This document shows, in pieces, positions 45,825 through 62,500 of a DNA stretch of 64,000 bases. The DNA is from Ustulina deusta (Eukaryota > Ascomycota > Sordariomycetes > Xylariales > Xylariaceae). The stretch spans positions 620,001 to 684,000 of the forward strand of contig JAJNNX010000017.1 in assembly GCA_023159155.1 (NCBI GenBank), read 5' to 3'. Both the position numbers and the translations under genes were made by a program. The notes beneath the pieces were generated by a model. That model saw only the letters and a program-made list of their open reading frames with translations, was not told the origin of the DNA and did not search any database. Positions within the stretch are counted from its first letter, which is position 1. Each line of letters begins with the position of its first letter.

Positions 45825-47749
45825 CTAGTGGGGGGTTTTCCGCCGGCCCTGGACACGCCGTCCTGATGCTAATGAGGGATTGTGATGGGTAGACGGCAAG
45901 TTTGATGCCGCGGGATTAGCGGCGGCATTCGGCAGCGAGAGCGACGATGCTGTCGACGAGCTTGAGCGTGGTTTTCGTCTCGGCATCCGCTCCGTCGGCG
46001 GCCTCTTGCCGCCCGCAGTCTTCATCGGGGTATTTTCGCCGGGGCTCAGACTAGAGCTCTCCGTGGTCGCGATAGGCTTGTTTCTCGCTTCCGGTGTGGC
46101 GCTTCCATCTCCTGGAGCTATTGCCATGACCACCGTGGTGGCGGCTTGATCCCCTTCGGCACCGAGTGGGGAAGATACCGTAAGCCGGAAGGTATCCCAG
46201 TTTTCGCCGGCCGTCTTCATCTCGTCCGCGAACATGAAGACAAGCGCTGCAAGCAGAGCCGCGAGGACGACAAAGGTCACGAAGGCGGCGCCCGCCCGGT
46301 CCCCGGCATTAATGGGCCCGTGGTGCCACTTCACCGGGTCGATGCGTCCGCTGTCGCTACCGCCGGCGGTGGGATTGCCGGCGCTAGTCCCGCCAGTACT
46401 ATCCGTGACAGGCTTCTTCGCTTGCTCGATCATGTTGGCGAGTACTACCTCCATGGCAGCCATCTGTTGCCCAACGCCCGTCGTCCCGTCCCACTGACCG
46501 CTGTTGTTGGCCCATTTCATCCCGCACATGCGCCCGTTGTCGCCTCCCGTGCATTGTTTCACTGCCGCCTGCGCCGAGTTTTGTAACAGTTTCTTGATGC
46601 GGTCGAAGGTCCAGGGGGCCCACTTCGTCGTCGCGGCCATCCATCTGCTCAGATACGCTTTGAACGAGTTCTGGTCCACGTCGCAGAGGTTCACGGGTTC
46701 GCATGCAATCTCGATCATCACCCTGTCGTTGATATCGTCTCCAAAGAAGAAAATTAACTCTGTGCTATTCAAAAGTCCGTCTACACGCTCGTGCCACAGC
46801 GCGACGTCTTCCGTGCCCCCACCCTTGTTTGAGTATTCAACCATGGCGGCGGCCCCAAGCAGGAATGCACCGACATTGTAAGAGAACTCGTACGGCGTGA
46901 TATCCGTGCAGTTATGCTCGACGGTGGCGCCATCGTAGATCCTGTAAGTCTCGTCGATAAAATTGACCCCGGCCATCCAATCCCAAATCCGGGTGGCCCA
47001 ATCTGCATACGTACTATTCCCCGTGTAGAGAGCAAGTCGCGCAGCAAGGTTGAAGAAGCATGCTTGTGATATGGAATTCTTATAATTGAAGCCGTTGTTC
47101 CATGTAAATATTTGCCAGCGTAAACCGCCATTACAGTGTTGCGTGTCCCATCGTGCTGCTTGCGTGTTAAAAACTGCTTGGGCTAATGCCAACCACTGTG
47201 GTTGGCTGTCTGCAGGATTCTGAAAGTTGTATTCGGCAGCTGACATGGCTGCCATGCCCCAAAACCCCTGGTCATCGTTGCCCTCGGTCAGTGTCTGATT
47301 TGGGGGCATGAAATCGTTATACGGCCCGACTTGGTGTAGCATCCCCTTTTGAGCAATGTCATTATACGTTGTATCGCCTGTGTAGTACCAGTAGTCAATC
47401 AGAGAGCCCATCAAAGCACCGGCTTCCCACCCTGCGAGAGACAGTCAGCGTCATCGTATGTCTTGATCTCGGATTCCCCTCACAGTAGTACGGCTGTGGC
47501 AGGAGTCCAGGCGTTTGTCCCGGCTGGTTGCCATTGTACATTGACATCAGATCTGCCGCCAATTGTTGGGCCACATTTTTGATTGAATCTGTGGAGCGAC
47601 CGCATGTTAGCTATAATCTTATTCTTCTACCATCGAAAATATGATGACTAACCAGTTGATTGAACATTAAGTTCATAGGCGAGGATTAGGTCGCCGGCAA
47701 GGAGGAGCGAGACGGCGACAGCCGCAGCTCTGCGCAGGAAACTTGACAT
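45825..47749 (-). CDS. GH76 family protein (DFG5/DCW1-type alpha-1,6-mannanase-like)
   Basis: Three exons: 47749-47653, 47588-47484 and 47431-45825, giving 602 residues. A signal peptide ([20 protein letters not shown]) leads into [20 protein letters not shown] and then [35 protein letters not shown] carries the paired catalytic aspartates (about D120, D121). [15 protein letters not shown] and [16 protein letters not shown] also match the family. The enzymes are thought to cut and transfer GPI mannan to glucan at the plasma membrane and wall. After the domain (about residue 400) come a Gly/Ser/Thr linker, a hydrophobic span ([20 protein letters not shown], about 440-462) and a basic, Ser/Pro-rich tail of about 140 residues, so this member is anchored by a transmembrane segment rather than ending in a simple GPI signal. 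Confidence 0.92.
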
Positions 47750-50743
47750 GGCCGAAAACCAGTATCAATGTGATGATATCCGAAAAGATGGTGGTCCTAG
47801 ACTGCGAAGCAAGGGGGCGAATGGATTCGCACTTGAAAGCTGCTGACATAGTAGGTTTAATGATCAGATAGTAGTCCTGGGCCTGAGCTGAGTTCACTCG
47901 GAACCAAAAATATTCTGATCAGTGCACACTCATTCCTGTATCCCGCGTTTCGGAAAGCAGGAGGGACGGTCCGATGTATTTAGGTTGACTAGTCTAATAA
48001 GCCTTGTGCTAATAGAGGGTAGGCACAACTAGCTCAGGTACACTGCATGTAGCAATAGCAGAGAGCAGGTCGTTCATCCTGTTCTCGAAAGTTGAAGAGG
48101 TCCGATGGTGTGTCTGGGGCAGGAAGGACTCGTGGAAAATAACTGCTATATAGTATGACCACACGAGCAGCTGTATAGACGGCGCAGAGCGGGTGGCAAG
48201 CGACGAAAGTTTCGATACTAAGAGGCCTTCGTTTTCAAAACGGAACAAAGTTGTTTAGGGACTCGGTCAAAATAAGAGTGAGCACTAGGTGTGATCAAAT
48301 CAAACCCCTCATCAAACACCTCTAAGAGAGCGTTAACAAGTCAGGGTTGGAATCTATGTGGTTCTCGAATTGAGCCACATGCAGATCATTCGACACTGAA
48401 TAGGAATGTATCCAATCACCCACAGTTAGCTTTTGAGGCGAGTATAAACCATCGTCTAGTGCCTAGATCACGGTGATACGGGGTTAAACACACAGAGGGA
48501 ATGGCCAGCTTGGTTAGCATGTTTCGCTGTATTGCCACGGTCCGCCATTTCACCCACTTGTGACGCTTCAGCCGATGCCTACTTATTATTGTCCGCGCGA
48601 AGCTTTGGGGCTAAGGCAAAAAACATTGGCGAAAATCCGCATCTAGACGGACATCGATGAAGTGAGTGGCGGGGACTGTCGCTGTCTAGTATATGCTGTT
48701 ATCCATGTAGGATGATTGTATGATGGTGCTGCGTAGAAGTAGCGGGCGAAGCCGGTTAAAACCATCGCTCATTTGCCTACTCACGGATACAAAAGCAAGG
48801 AATTCTACTATGCTGTTCTGTTTTCTTTCTTGATATGCGTTCGTATGATGGCCTCAGATGGGTCTCGCGTGGGTGGTGGGCCTCACATTAGTGGCCCATT
48901 TGTAGCGCTAATGCGACATAATCGAACTTGATGTCGGGCATAGCCGTCTATCCGTTTTGTTTAGCGGAAGTTTGTTTGATACACGTTCACATGCCTTGCA
49001 GAAATCGAACATGGTGTTTAGCACTGGGCGAGCTAGGCGGCAAATGCGCTCGCTGTCTTGGGGGATTTTCGCCCGCCTGATGATCCGCGACGATGAAACG
49101 AGGGCCGGTACACATCCGTCCAGGGGCTGGACTGCCAGTAAAGCATCGGATGGGGGTTTCTCTCTGCGATCCCCATGGCAAAATTGAACCAGTGTCTTCG
49201 TATCCCGGTGAAAGTCATGTGATGAAGGTTATATGGAGAGATAGTATAGGCGCCTCGCCTAGCTTGATCTGAGATCAAATACCTAATTGCTGAAGATGAT
49301 CCGGGGCTCATATTAAGCTGTAGAAGTACAACGGCAATTCATGCATGTTGTTGATTAAGTACCTACCTGTTACCCTACTCCGCATTCGATCAAGGTCGAG
49401 CATCTCTATCTCGGTCAGTAAGTACTTATACAAGTATGGGGAGATAGTAGATGAGAAGGGAGATGGCGTGCTTTCATGTTCTTCGGCCGAGATGGGTCCT
49501 CACCTTCTATGGCATTTTTCTATGTTGAACGAGTCGCTCGACTGTGGTATCACGTATTAAACACAGCATGGCGGGTTATAGCTATGCGTAGAATAATTAG
49601 GTACCTATATGGTTCATCGCAGATAGAATGTGTTACGCATGCTATGCCGAAATACCTAAGTACCTATGTACTACTAGGTACATAAGGTAGGTAGTACTGT
49701 ACCTAGGTAGTATAAACAGCACATGGACATACCTACCAGGCAGCAGAATTATTGATAACAACGATGCTTGGATGGAATAGGTACCTCTAGGTATAAGTAG
49801 TACACCTCGGTAGGTAGTAAATTTCTATGATAGCCAGCCTTTGCCTATATCGGGACTAGTACTGAAAATCGCCATTGAGATTGAGGTCGCTACAATGACT
49901 GGACAGGAGCAATAGTCACGACGTGGTAGTCAAATCCAAGCACAGCCTCACCAGCTGCGTAACCGCCCAGGATGGATGCAGGTGACGGCGGGGGGCCGAG
50001 AGTCCCTTGAAGCAGCATAGGTAGGTCTACTACCTACCGTTAGGAGTAGACAGGTCAGGTCACATGGATGTACCTAGGCAGTTACCTGGACACGAAATTG
50101 CACTGCAGGGTATCTACACTATTCCTAGCTCAGTCAGTCTAGGCACTATACTACTCGTCTCCCACCTGGTCACCTGCGCAGCCTACCTAGGTAGCTCTGA
50201 ACTTGCTGAATGTGTGTATAACTATGAGGTTGTGTCCAGCGATATATCGTCAATTCTGGACAGGTATCTACCTATGTGATTATAATATACGATTATAATA
50301 CATGCTATACATAGTAGAAGTGTCTTTCTTCTTCGAACCGCTTCTTTTATTGCGCTGGTCCTCTTTGCACCTGACGAGCACTGCCGACGCGAGTATAGAC
50401 AGGTACCTAGACCGTACCGTATAAGTAGAGGGCTGGAACTCGGGTTGCGTGGAGCCCCTGGAACCAACCCCTACTCAGCTGTCTCAGAATGGCAACGCCT
50501 TCTTTGCTGGAGTGTAAACTCGCTCTGCAAACCCCAACCTACCTATTTCATCACCTTCCTGTCAACCTACCACCTTCATCTCGCCACCACCAGCTAATAT
50601 TCCGTCCATTTCACTTTCGCTTTCGCCCTGACTATCTGCGCGACAACACGGATTTGTGGTGTTGATTCAACATATTGTTCATACCAAACATACAAACAAA
50701 ACACCAGTTCCGCTCAAGACCGACCGCATTCTCCGTAGTCATC
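47750..50743. other. Intergenic, 3 kb, rich in TACCTAGGTA-type motifs
   Basis: No gene recognised. Motif copies cluster at 49365, 49600, 49661-49712, 49780-49815, 50020-50040, 50068, 50186 and 50400. Bases upstream of 50743 are pyrimidine-rich (about 50520-50640), as expected for a promoter and leader of the v-SNARE gene. Confidence 0.5.
49661..49712. repeat. Cluster of palindromic TACCTAGGTA-type words
   Basis: Densest example of a motif scattered through the window: overlapping words AAGTACCTATGTAC, CTAGGTACATAAGGTAGGTA and GTACCTAGGTAG. The core is self-complementary and could form small hairpins. Confidence 0.6.
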
Positions 50744-51633
50744 ATGTCCGGTCAAGACGCTCCCTACGATCCGTACATCCCCAGCGGCCAAGGCGGCGCT
50801 CCTCAGCAGCAGCAGGGCGGCAACGCCAGGACTCAGGCTCTGCAAGCCGTAAGTTGTTTTCATTGATGAGGTGTTTCAATATTTGATAAGTCTCTTCCTG
50901 GGCTGCCTGGATTTCGATGATACGACAAGCGACCCTGTCTCGAGCGACGGCACCCGAAGCGCCTAGGGGTATAGGGAGAAAAAGACATCCCCTCCAAATC
51001 GTGATTATTCCCTTCGCCATTCCGAGTCTTGATTCGATACCTTCGATAATGCGACGGATAAGATCAAACGGCAAAAGAAACTTCAAGGATGCCCCAAGCT
51101 TGGGTTCAGGGTCATTCCGGTCGCATAAACACGCATTTTTGGCTGCTTTAGGTGGATCTGCTAATGCAATAACTCCTATGCCCGCTAATAGGGGCCTCCA
51201 TTGAGTGTGGAATGATGGATTTTTCCAGCCTGCGATACCAAAGAATCCGTGCAGCCCAGGAACAGGAGGGTTCATTAAAAGACGCGCTTTAGCAGGAACT
51301 AACTTCCTTTTGTAGCAAATTGATGACACCGTCGGTGTTATGCGAGAAAACATCAACAAAGTGTCCCAGCGTGGCGAACGTCTCGATGCCCTTCAAGATA
51401 AGACCGACAACCTCGCCGTATCCGCTCAAGGCTTCCGTCGAGGCGCCAACCGAGTGCGCAAGCAGATGTGGTGGAAGGACATGAAGATGAGAATGTGCAT
51501 AATCATAGGCATTGTCATTCTTCTCGTTATCATTATCGTTCCCTCTGGTAAGATACCAGGCTTTGATATTCCCTGTGGCGCGCTACAGTTCTAACATGAC
51601 GCGCAAACAGTCATCCTCGGCGGCGGCCGGTAA
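50744..51633 (+). CDS. SNC1: v-SNARE, synaptobrevin/SNC1 type
   Basis: Three exons: 50744-50848, 51316-51547 and 51611-51633, giving 119 residues. The Gly/Gln-rich N-terminus ([16 protein letters not shown]) is followed by the R-SNARE helix: [40 protein letters not shown] and [20 protein letters not shown]. The zero-layer Arg lies in VSQRGERLD. The C-terminal anchor [17 protein letters not shown] continues over the last intron into VILGGGR. The protein would sit on secretory and endocytic vesicles and pair with Sso/Sec9-type t-SNAREs at the plasma membrane. Intron 1 (50849-51315, 467 bp) is long for this genome; its acceptor follows a good TTTTGTAG. Confidence 0.93.
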
Positions 51634-55236
<3,603 letters not shown>

Positions 55237-55912
55237 CATTGGCTCGGTTATGGCGAGTTTGAGGACATTCCGTCCATGGACTAAGAGGACAATAAAATTT
55301 CATGGGTTTTTTTTTAATTTTGCGCAGTTTCCCGGGTGAGGAGTTTCAGGTATTTTTATGGACGAAAGAGGTGACCTTGGCGACTACCTTGTCTTCTTTC
55401 GTATTGGTGTCTTTTTGAGCTTGGGTCAATCGGTGTATATACCTACCAAGGCCACATGTGACCTATTAGAGTGCATGGTATTCAAGACAAACCATGATTA
55501 TCATAAGATGCTGTAGCACGGAATGACTTGGTAACGGCATCTGCCTTGACCTGGCTCACCTGGAGAGGTCGCCGCCAGGATTCGGGAATGGTACAGGACC
55601 CCCTGATGCCCGGGGTTAGGGAACCAAGGATTCCAAGGTGGTCTAGACGATGTGAGTGGGCCTGCACGGTGAGTTGCCTCTACATATGCAGGTCCGCGGT
55701 ATTTGATCCGATAACGGATGGCGGGGAACACGAGGGTTTCGGAGAAGCTTCCACAGCGGGGCTGCAGCAGAGGCAGAACGCTCTCCGAGAAAACTCCCGA
55801 TGCGCCGTCACCGTTGACTCAACCGACATATAAGAGATTTCAGTCATCATTTCTTCCGAGCCTGTCTCGTCGCACTGACACATCATCCTCGCCAATTGAG
55901 CCTACAGCGATC
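55237..55912. other. Intergenic between kinase and ASA dehydrogenase genes
   Basis: Contains the 3' region of the kinase gene and the promoter of the next gene. No gene was recognised and no trace of a reductase domain was seen. Confidence 0.55.
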
Positions 55913-57196
55913 ATGCCAGCTCAATTCCCTACCAAGAAGTGCGGTAAGAAGCGCCCTCTCACCGCGATAGTCTGGCACCGTTCTTCCAGACCTCGTTAAC
56001 ACGCTCGTTCTATTTAGGTGTGCTCGGGGCCACGGGTTCGGTCGGACAGCGCTTCATCCTGTTGCTATCGCAGCACCCCCACTTCGTCCTCCACGCCGTC
56101 GGGGCGTCTTCGAGGTCGGCCGGCAAGAAGTACAAGGATGCCGTGAGGTGGAAGCAGGCGTCCCCCATGGGGCCTGTCGGCGAGCTTGTCGTTCGCGAGT
56201 GCGCGGCCAGCGAGTTCGCCGACTGCGACGTCGTCTTCAGCGGGCTGGACTCGGACGTCGCCGGCGAGATAGGTAAGCCTCGACCTCCGTGCAGTGTGAT
56301 CCCACGAGACTCACCATGCATGGCCCATCAGAAATGGAGTTCCTCAAGGCCAATCTCGCCGTCTTCTCCAACGCAAAGAACTACCGTCGGGACCCCCTCG
56401 TGCCGCTCGTCGTCCCAACCGTCAACCTCCCCCATCTCGACCTCATCCCCCACCAGCGGAAACACCACAACCTCGAGCGAGGCTTCTTAGTCTGCAACTC
56501 CAACTGTGCCGTCATCGGCCTCGTCATCCCCTTCGCCGCGCTGCAGGCTCGCTTCGGCCCCGTCGACACCGTCAGCGTGGTCACCATGCAAGCCGTCTCC
56601 GGCGCCGGCTACCCGGGCGTCAGCAGCATGGACATCATCGACAACGTGGTGCCCTTCATCAGCGGCGAGGAGGACAAGCTGGAGACCGAGGCCCGCAAGA
56701 TCCTGGGCTCCATAAATAGCGAGGCCACGGCCTTCGTTGAGCAGGACCAACTCCGCGTCTCCGCTGCCTGCAACAGGGTTCCCGTCCTCGACGGCCACAC
56801 CGCCTGTGTCTCCCTGCGCTTCAAGAACCGTCCCCAGCCTAAAGTTGAGGATGTCAAGGCTGCCCTGAGGGACTATGTGAGCGAAGCCGAGACGCTCGGA
56901 TGTCCTAGTGCGCCGCGACCCAGCATCATGGTCTTCGACGAGCCCGATCGCCCGCAGCCTAGGTTAGATCGCGACCTGAGCCGCGGGTATACGGTTAGCG
57001 TTGGACGCGTGAGGGAGGACGAGAGCGGTATCTTTGATATTAAATTTGTTGCCTTGAGCCATAACAGTGCGTTCCATTCCAGCCAGTCCTCCTAAAATCA
57101 ACATGACGTCCACTAATATCCGTGTCAGCTGTTATTGGAGCTGCTGGCTCATCCATTCTTAATGCTGAAGCTGCTGTGCTGAAAGGCTTTGTTTAG
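55913..57196 (+). CDS. HOM2: Aspartate-semialdehyde dehydrogenase
   Basis: Four exons: 55913-55943, 56018-56272, 56332-57066 and 57129-57196, giving 362 residues, the yeast Hom2 length. The NADP-binding start [24 protein letters not shown], the active-site loop [11 protein letters not shown] (Cys154), [14 protein letters not shown], and [14 protein letters not shown] are all present. [20 protein letters not shown] carries the second conserved segment, and the C-terminus is [15 protein letters not shown]. It catalyses the second step from aspartate toward homoserine, threonine and methionine: NADPH-dependent reduction of aspartyl phosphate to the semialdehyde, in the cytosol. All introns are short with good GTAAG/GTGCGT donors and CAG/TAG acceptors. 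The gene shares its superfamily with the missing ARG5,6 reductase but is clearly ASADH. Confidence 0.94.
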
Positions 57197-58150
57197 AGTT
57201 TACATGTTGCATCTCACGGCGTTCGGTATGTTTTTTTCTTTCTCTCTTCAGCTGGAGGTGTTTGTTATTGTTATGTACTTGATTGACCTGGGGTGGTTTA
57301 GGAACTAAGAGAAACAAAACGGTATCTGGACAGCATCTTAGACAGCATGTGTATAGATGAAGAGGTCGGTTATAAAAGATGGGATATTTATTCAATTTCA
57401 AAACTCCGGTGCTATTATTACTACAAATCTCTTTTTGTGAACTGTCATTTTTACAATTATTGCTACAGTGCTATTTATAAGAGTGTTTTTTTTCTTCTTC
57501 CTTACTTTTAATACTGCTTGGGAGTTTTTTTAACCATTGCTTTTTGATGTAAACAATAGACCCTTAGTTCTTACTTGCAAACTTCCTTTATAATAGTAAT
57601 CATAGCTGCTAGACAAAATAAGCAACCTCACTACCAGCACGGTAAGCACAAACGTATAAAACCCTAATGTGTAATATAGCTCATCGCACACTTACCGACA
57701 CTATTTATGGTAATCAACACCCGCGGCTTCAGGGACCAATGTACCCACCCTCCCGTGATACCGGGACTTATTTGTCATAGAGTAAAGCTGCGGACCTGAC
57801 AAGGGCGGTATTTTTATATAAGCAAAACTGGAAATAAACAAGGCTAAAGTGACGGTGTTTCAGCAACTAGGATCAATTTCAACCTAAACTGTGTGCCTTT
57901 ATATATTGAAGTGGATAATATGACTAAGTCAAATACAATACTCCCCTTGCCTGTATACAAGGAGATGGGCCAAACCTACACTTCCAAGAACAATAACTAT
58001 ACCTTTCAATTGGGGCACTAGCTGATCAAAATAATGTGCAATTGTACTCAACGCAATATCTACAAAAAAGGAGTGGTGATGATGTCCTATCCAGAGAGAC
58101 TAGCTAAACATACACAAGGTGGCCATGCAAACCCCCCCCCCCTCCCCCCG

Positions 58151-58183
<33 letters not shown>

Positions 58184-58236
58184 CGCTACCTACGCCCAGC
58201 TCACTCCACTCCAATATATACACCTAGTTCCACAAT
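57197..58236. other. Convergent 3' region with C and T homopolymers
   Basis: A+T-rich gene-free stretch between convergent genes. It holds a C-rich run near 58131-58149 and a run of 29 T (58155-58183). Confidence 0.6.
58155..58183 (+). repeat. Homopolymer run of 29 T
   Basis: Twenty-nine consecutive T about 50 bases past the 3' end of the minus-strand hydrolase gene; on that gene's strand it is oligo-A. Confidence 0.9.
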
Positions 58237-59532
58237 TCACTCGTTGATTTTCCCCAGAAGAAATTCGGCCTCGTAGGCGAAGCTCTCCTTGCCGACATCG
58301 AGGTCCGGCACGTTGAACACGTGCGGGGCGCCCGGGAATATCTTGACGACGGCCTCGCTCCCGCTCGCGAGCCACTTGACCCCCATGAGCAGGGTGTCGT
58401 CGAGAAGGGGGTCGTCGGTGCCGCAGAGGAACAGCGCGGGCGGGAGCCTGCCGCCCGGCGCCGCCGACGGCGACGACGACGACGCGAGCGCCCGCAGGTC
58501 CTCGAACAGCGGCGACACCAGCGGGCTCTGCCGCGCCTCGGTCGTCCACCCGGGCGTGTACACCTCGGCGAAGCGCCCCATGATCTCCCGGTTGAGCACC
58601 ACCGGCCGCTCGTACGACGCCATCGACGGCAATCCCAGCGCCACCGAGTAGTTCCCGTACGGCAACACCAGCCCCTTCAGCGCGTGCCCCGGCCGCGACC
58701 GCATCAGCGCGAACGCCGTCAGCACGGCTAGGTTCGCGCCCCCGGATTCGCCCGCCAGGAACAGCAGCGCATTGCTGCTGCTGCTGCTGCCGCCGCCGCC
58801 GTCCACGAGGTGCTCGGCGACGTCGATGCAGTCCTCGCGCCCCGCCGGCCACGGATGCTCCGGCGCCAGACGGTACCCGACGGACATGGCCGTGATCTGG
58901 CAGGTGTTGGCGTAGAATTTGAGAAGGCCGTCGGCGCTGGTGGTTTTTGAAAGATCAAGAGTTAGAAAATCCGGGTCCCATGCCTCTTTTTTTCCGCTGC
59001 CGCCGCTGCGGAGGGCTAGGAGGAGGAGTTGAGTAGTAAGTAGGTACTCACTGCCTATGGCTCCCGAGCGTATATCCGCCCCCGTGCATGTGCAGCAGGA
59101 TCCCCTTGCTCGGCGCCCCGTTGTCGGGCTTGTACATGCGCACGGGGATGGCGCGGCCCGGCTCGCGGGACGGGACGCTGAATTCCTCGGCTTCGGGAAG
59201 CGTGACTTGAAGGGGGGGGGAGGGAAGAAAATGTTAGTTGTGTTTGTCTCGTGGGCGGTTGAACCGGCTACTCCTATCTATCATGGGTGGGAGGGACAAA
59301 GGACTCGGGAGGGGGGAAAGAGGGAGTTGGGTTCGCAAAACCTACCTGGTTTAAGGCCCCCGAATTCCCCCGCTTCCATCATCTCGCGGAAGCATGGCGC
59401 CCCTACATCGTACCATCGCGGCACCGAGTTGGTTGCCTCCTCGAGAAAGACGCTGTACTTCTTCGTGTCCTCGGTTGTGTTGCCCGGGTCGAAGCGAGAG
59501 TAATCGATGACGATGTCGCTGGTGAGAGGCAT
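58237..59532 (-). CDS. Alpha/beta hydrolase fold-3 (HSL-like lipase/esterase)
   Basis: Three exons: 59532-59346, 59205-59052 and 58936-58237, giving 346 residues. The oxyanion-hole motif LLHMHGGGYTLGS (His103-Gly-Gly-Gly) marks the hormone-sensitive-lipase group. SVGYRLAPEHPWPAG follows. The nucleophile elbow LAGESGGANLA has Ser178; Asp288 in LCGTDDPLLDD and His319 in FPGAPHVFN complete the triad. No signal peptide, so probably cytosolic. A GGC/TGC triplet run encodes Gly4-Ser5 (about residues 159-168) between the two halves. The second intron has a clear TTCTAACT branch and CCAG acceptor. GC content of exon 3 is notably high. Substrate unknown: carboxyl esters, including detoxification or specialised metabolites, are possible. 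Confidence 0.92.
58764..58802 (+). repeat. Trinucleotide run in the hydrolase gene
   Basis: Consecutive TGC triplets followed by CGC/CCG triplets, encoding Ser and Gly runs on the minus strand. The length is probably variable between isolates. Confidence 0.75.
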
Positions 59533-62500
59533 TCTGTAGAATCTTTACGTCTTGAAGTTGGGGGGTTGGTCTTTTTGAGTCTGAGTTATCCTGTCGACGA
59601 GTATGGTTGGCTGATCCCGATGGCTGATTTGTTTTGACTCTTCTTTCCCGGCAACGCAGGACTTCCTCTGCCTTTTTATAGACACTTTCGACGCGCTATG
59701 AGTCTCATATTCTCGAGGGATCAGTCCCCGTTTGGCACCAGTGACGTTGGTAGTTCGCCGGAAGAGTCACACTCTCGTCTAATTTCTGCATCACGATTAT
59801 ACGACGCAGGATTGACAGGGTTGGCGATGGTTCTACTGCCATGTCCGTGGAGTAGTCGGACTAACAAAGATAACGCGCACACTACACACACATCGCGCAA
59901 TCTTTACTGCTTTCAAGACAAGCTAAACTGCTAAATATAGGAGAAAAATCAAGAGAGTCTAGATATTGAAGGGTTCTAATTGCAACAGTATATGGTGTTT
60001 TCTTTTTTTTCTTTTTTTCTTTTTCTATTCTATTTGACTGTTTGATTGATCTTCATAGTACGGTCAAGAGGTATCAAGTATGCGACTTTCATCCTTTGCT
60101 GGTTCCGTTCCTCCTGCACGTGGAGCTCCTCCCCTGTCCCCTTAGGAATCAAACAAGCCCAATCTGGAAGAAACGCGCGATTCTATTGGCGGTGTGATTA
60201 TTGTTTGCGTGTGAGTGATAATCTCCGAGGATTGCCAAGACTTTAGGAAGTTCAACTCCGACATACCAAGGCAGAACCCAGGTAGAGATCGGATTTAAGC
60301 GATCTAACATCGTGAACATATTACCTTAATTAGCGAGCTAGCCATTGCCCTTTGGGTAATCAAGTTAAGATAGCAGGATGCGGGGCCGATGCTGTAGGAA
60401 TTGGCCTGGTAGGTACTCTACTGTACTACAACGCAATAGACCTCATCTTGTGAGTGTCTGTTATCCACGGTGGACTTACTGGCAATATCAATGATTGTCA
60501 AGGTACGGACACAATAGCTGCAGACAGGTCAAGCGTCCGACTCGACTGCGTTCTACTTTTGGTGGTATTATGGTATGTTGCTGTAGTTATGTTCCGTGAC
60601 AATGATGGTTTTCTAGTTGCATACGATGTCCTCATAGAAGTAAATGCCAAAGTAAAGCGGCCTTGGGGACAAATTTAATTTGTTTTTTTGGGAGAGAGGA
60701 TTCCGAACCGTCACCTACAGCCAACAGGTATGCTAAGTGGGACCGTATGTAATTGAAGACGTTTTAACCTAAAATCAACAGGTCAAGGTACAGTTATGGT
60801 TGGACATTCAGATGTGCGAGCTCTGAGCCTACTACCCTCTGCAGACACACCCACAATGCTCCGAGACGCCGAGCCACTGCAGTATTAACTAGAAACCCAA
60901 TAAAACAAAGGAAGATCCTGCTATTTGGGTTAGTTACATCGGTTTAGAACTACAGAGGAGAAGCCCGTACCGAAAGCGAGCGTGAAAGATAATAAAATAA
61001 GTTCAGTGAAGGTCTACGTTTGGGCCTGGGCATATTGAACCTCAAGGTGCAGATGTGTTTATTGAAGAGTTCTTTCGTAGAACTTACATACGCTTGAACG
61101 TCACCTTGTAGACGCCGCCAGTTGGGCGAACTAATGAAGACGGTCTTGTAGTAGAAATATATATATATATGTTCAAACTAGTATTTAAAGAGGAGGTATT
61201 CGCCAAAGTATAAGAACAGCACATAATCATGGTGTATAGTAGATAGATCAGGAACTAGACGAGTAGATATCCAATATAATTCACTCTCCCCTTATGCAAA
61301 GCAATACGCATCCGCCCATGTTGTATAATTATCCACTCCATACTAGAGAGAAAATTCTTTGTGACAGGATTATTAATCGTCAATTGACAAAAGGCGTATC
61401 ATTAAACGACATACACCGTGACGATTTCTTTTCGCTTCGTTTGTTGACCATTTCAATCAAGCAGGCTAAGATCCGAGAAATACACTCAGCTGGTTAATTA
61501 AATTCATCCACCAAGCAACTATTCTGCAAGGACTGCAATAGTACCCTTCTACATATTATACGACACCTTTTAGATGCTCTGGATAGCCAGGCGGAGTGTC
61601 GCGTCCGTTGGGCTATTGTGGCACTGTCCTCCTTGGGGAGTGCTGCATGCCAGCATACTGCGCCAAGGTCAATAAAGCCCGTCAAGCATATCATATCATA
61701 TGCAAAGTAGAAGCAGGCTACAATTTCAAGACAACTAATTGGCTCTTGTCTTGTTATGCTACATTAATGCTTTGGTTTGGGAAGAGGCCGCTTCAACACT
61801 TTATGCCTCCTCCATCCCCCTTCTCCCCCTGAAAACCCTCAGGATCCGTATTATGCTCAACAGTGCATAAACAAACATACACATGCGGGGATATATTGAT
61901 ACGTAAGCATTTTTCTATGATCTAGGGAAGGACTACATTGACGCTAAAGACAGATCCGGTGGCTCCAACATATTTCCAGCTCTGGAACTTGCTGAAGGGA
62001 GTGTGGTGATTCGAAGCTTGGAATGCAGATGTCGACTGCTCGAAGCTAGTAGGTATCTCAACAAATTAACGGCCAGATTCACAACCATACCTGCAACGGG
62101 ACGAACAATAGAACAAATACCTCTGCATCAAATCCTACCCTATCATCTAGCGCGTTAGCCAGGATCGATCGGTATCTATTCTAGTCTTTTCGGGATTGGA
62201 CACATCGTGACCGTAGTGCGACTCCTCCTTCACTACAACCGCCGCCTTGACAAGTTAGAGCTTGCGCAGCGGCCGCAACCGCCCACTAGTGAGAATGAGC
62301 CACCGACGACGGAGTGTGCTAAGCCTGACATAAGCGGCTTGCACCAGACCGGTGGGACGGGGATTATGAGGGAGAAATCAGATGAGCCTTCACACTGCTT
62401 TATTTGTTGGGTCTCGAGTTATATCGTCTATATTAACTTGAGGTGTATTCTTTCCGCCCGTTCTCGCAAAACCTGTGTCATTTATTTCCGACCCCTGGCT

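Noticed and set aside
50742..51359. 205-codon antisense frame over the v-SNARE first exon and intron
   Set aside because: It overlaps a well-supported gene, has no recognisable domain, and is kept only as a low-interest observation on the intron.
58190..58852. 220-codon Arg/Gly-rich minus-strand frame overlapping the hydrolase
   Set aside because: It is a shifted reading of the GC-rich hydrolase exon, which has a complete catalytic triad in the proper frame.
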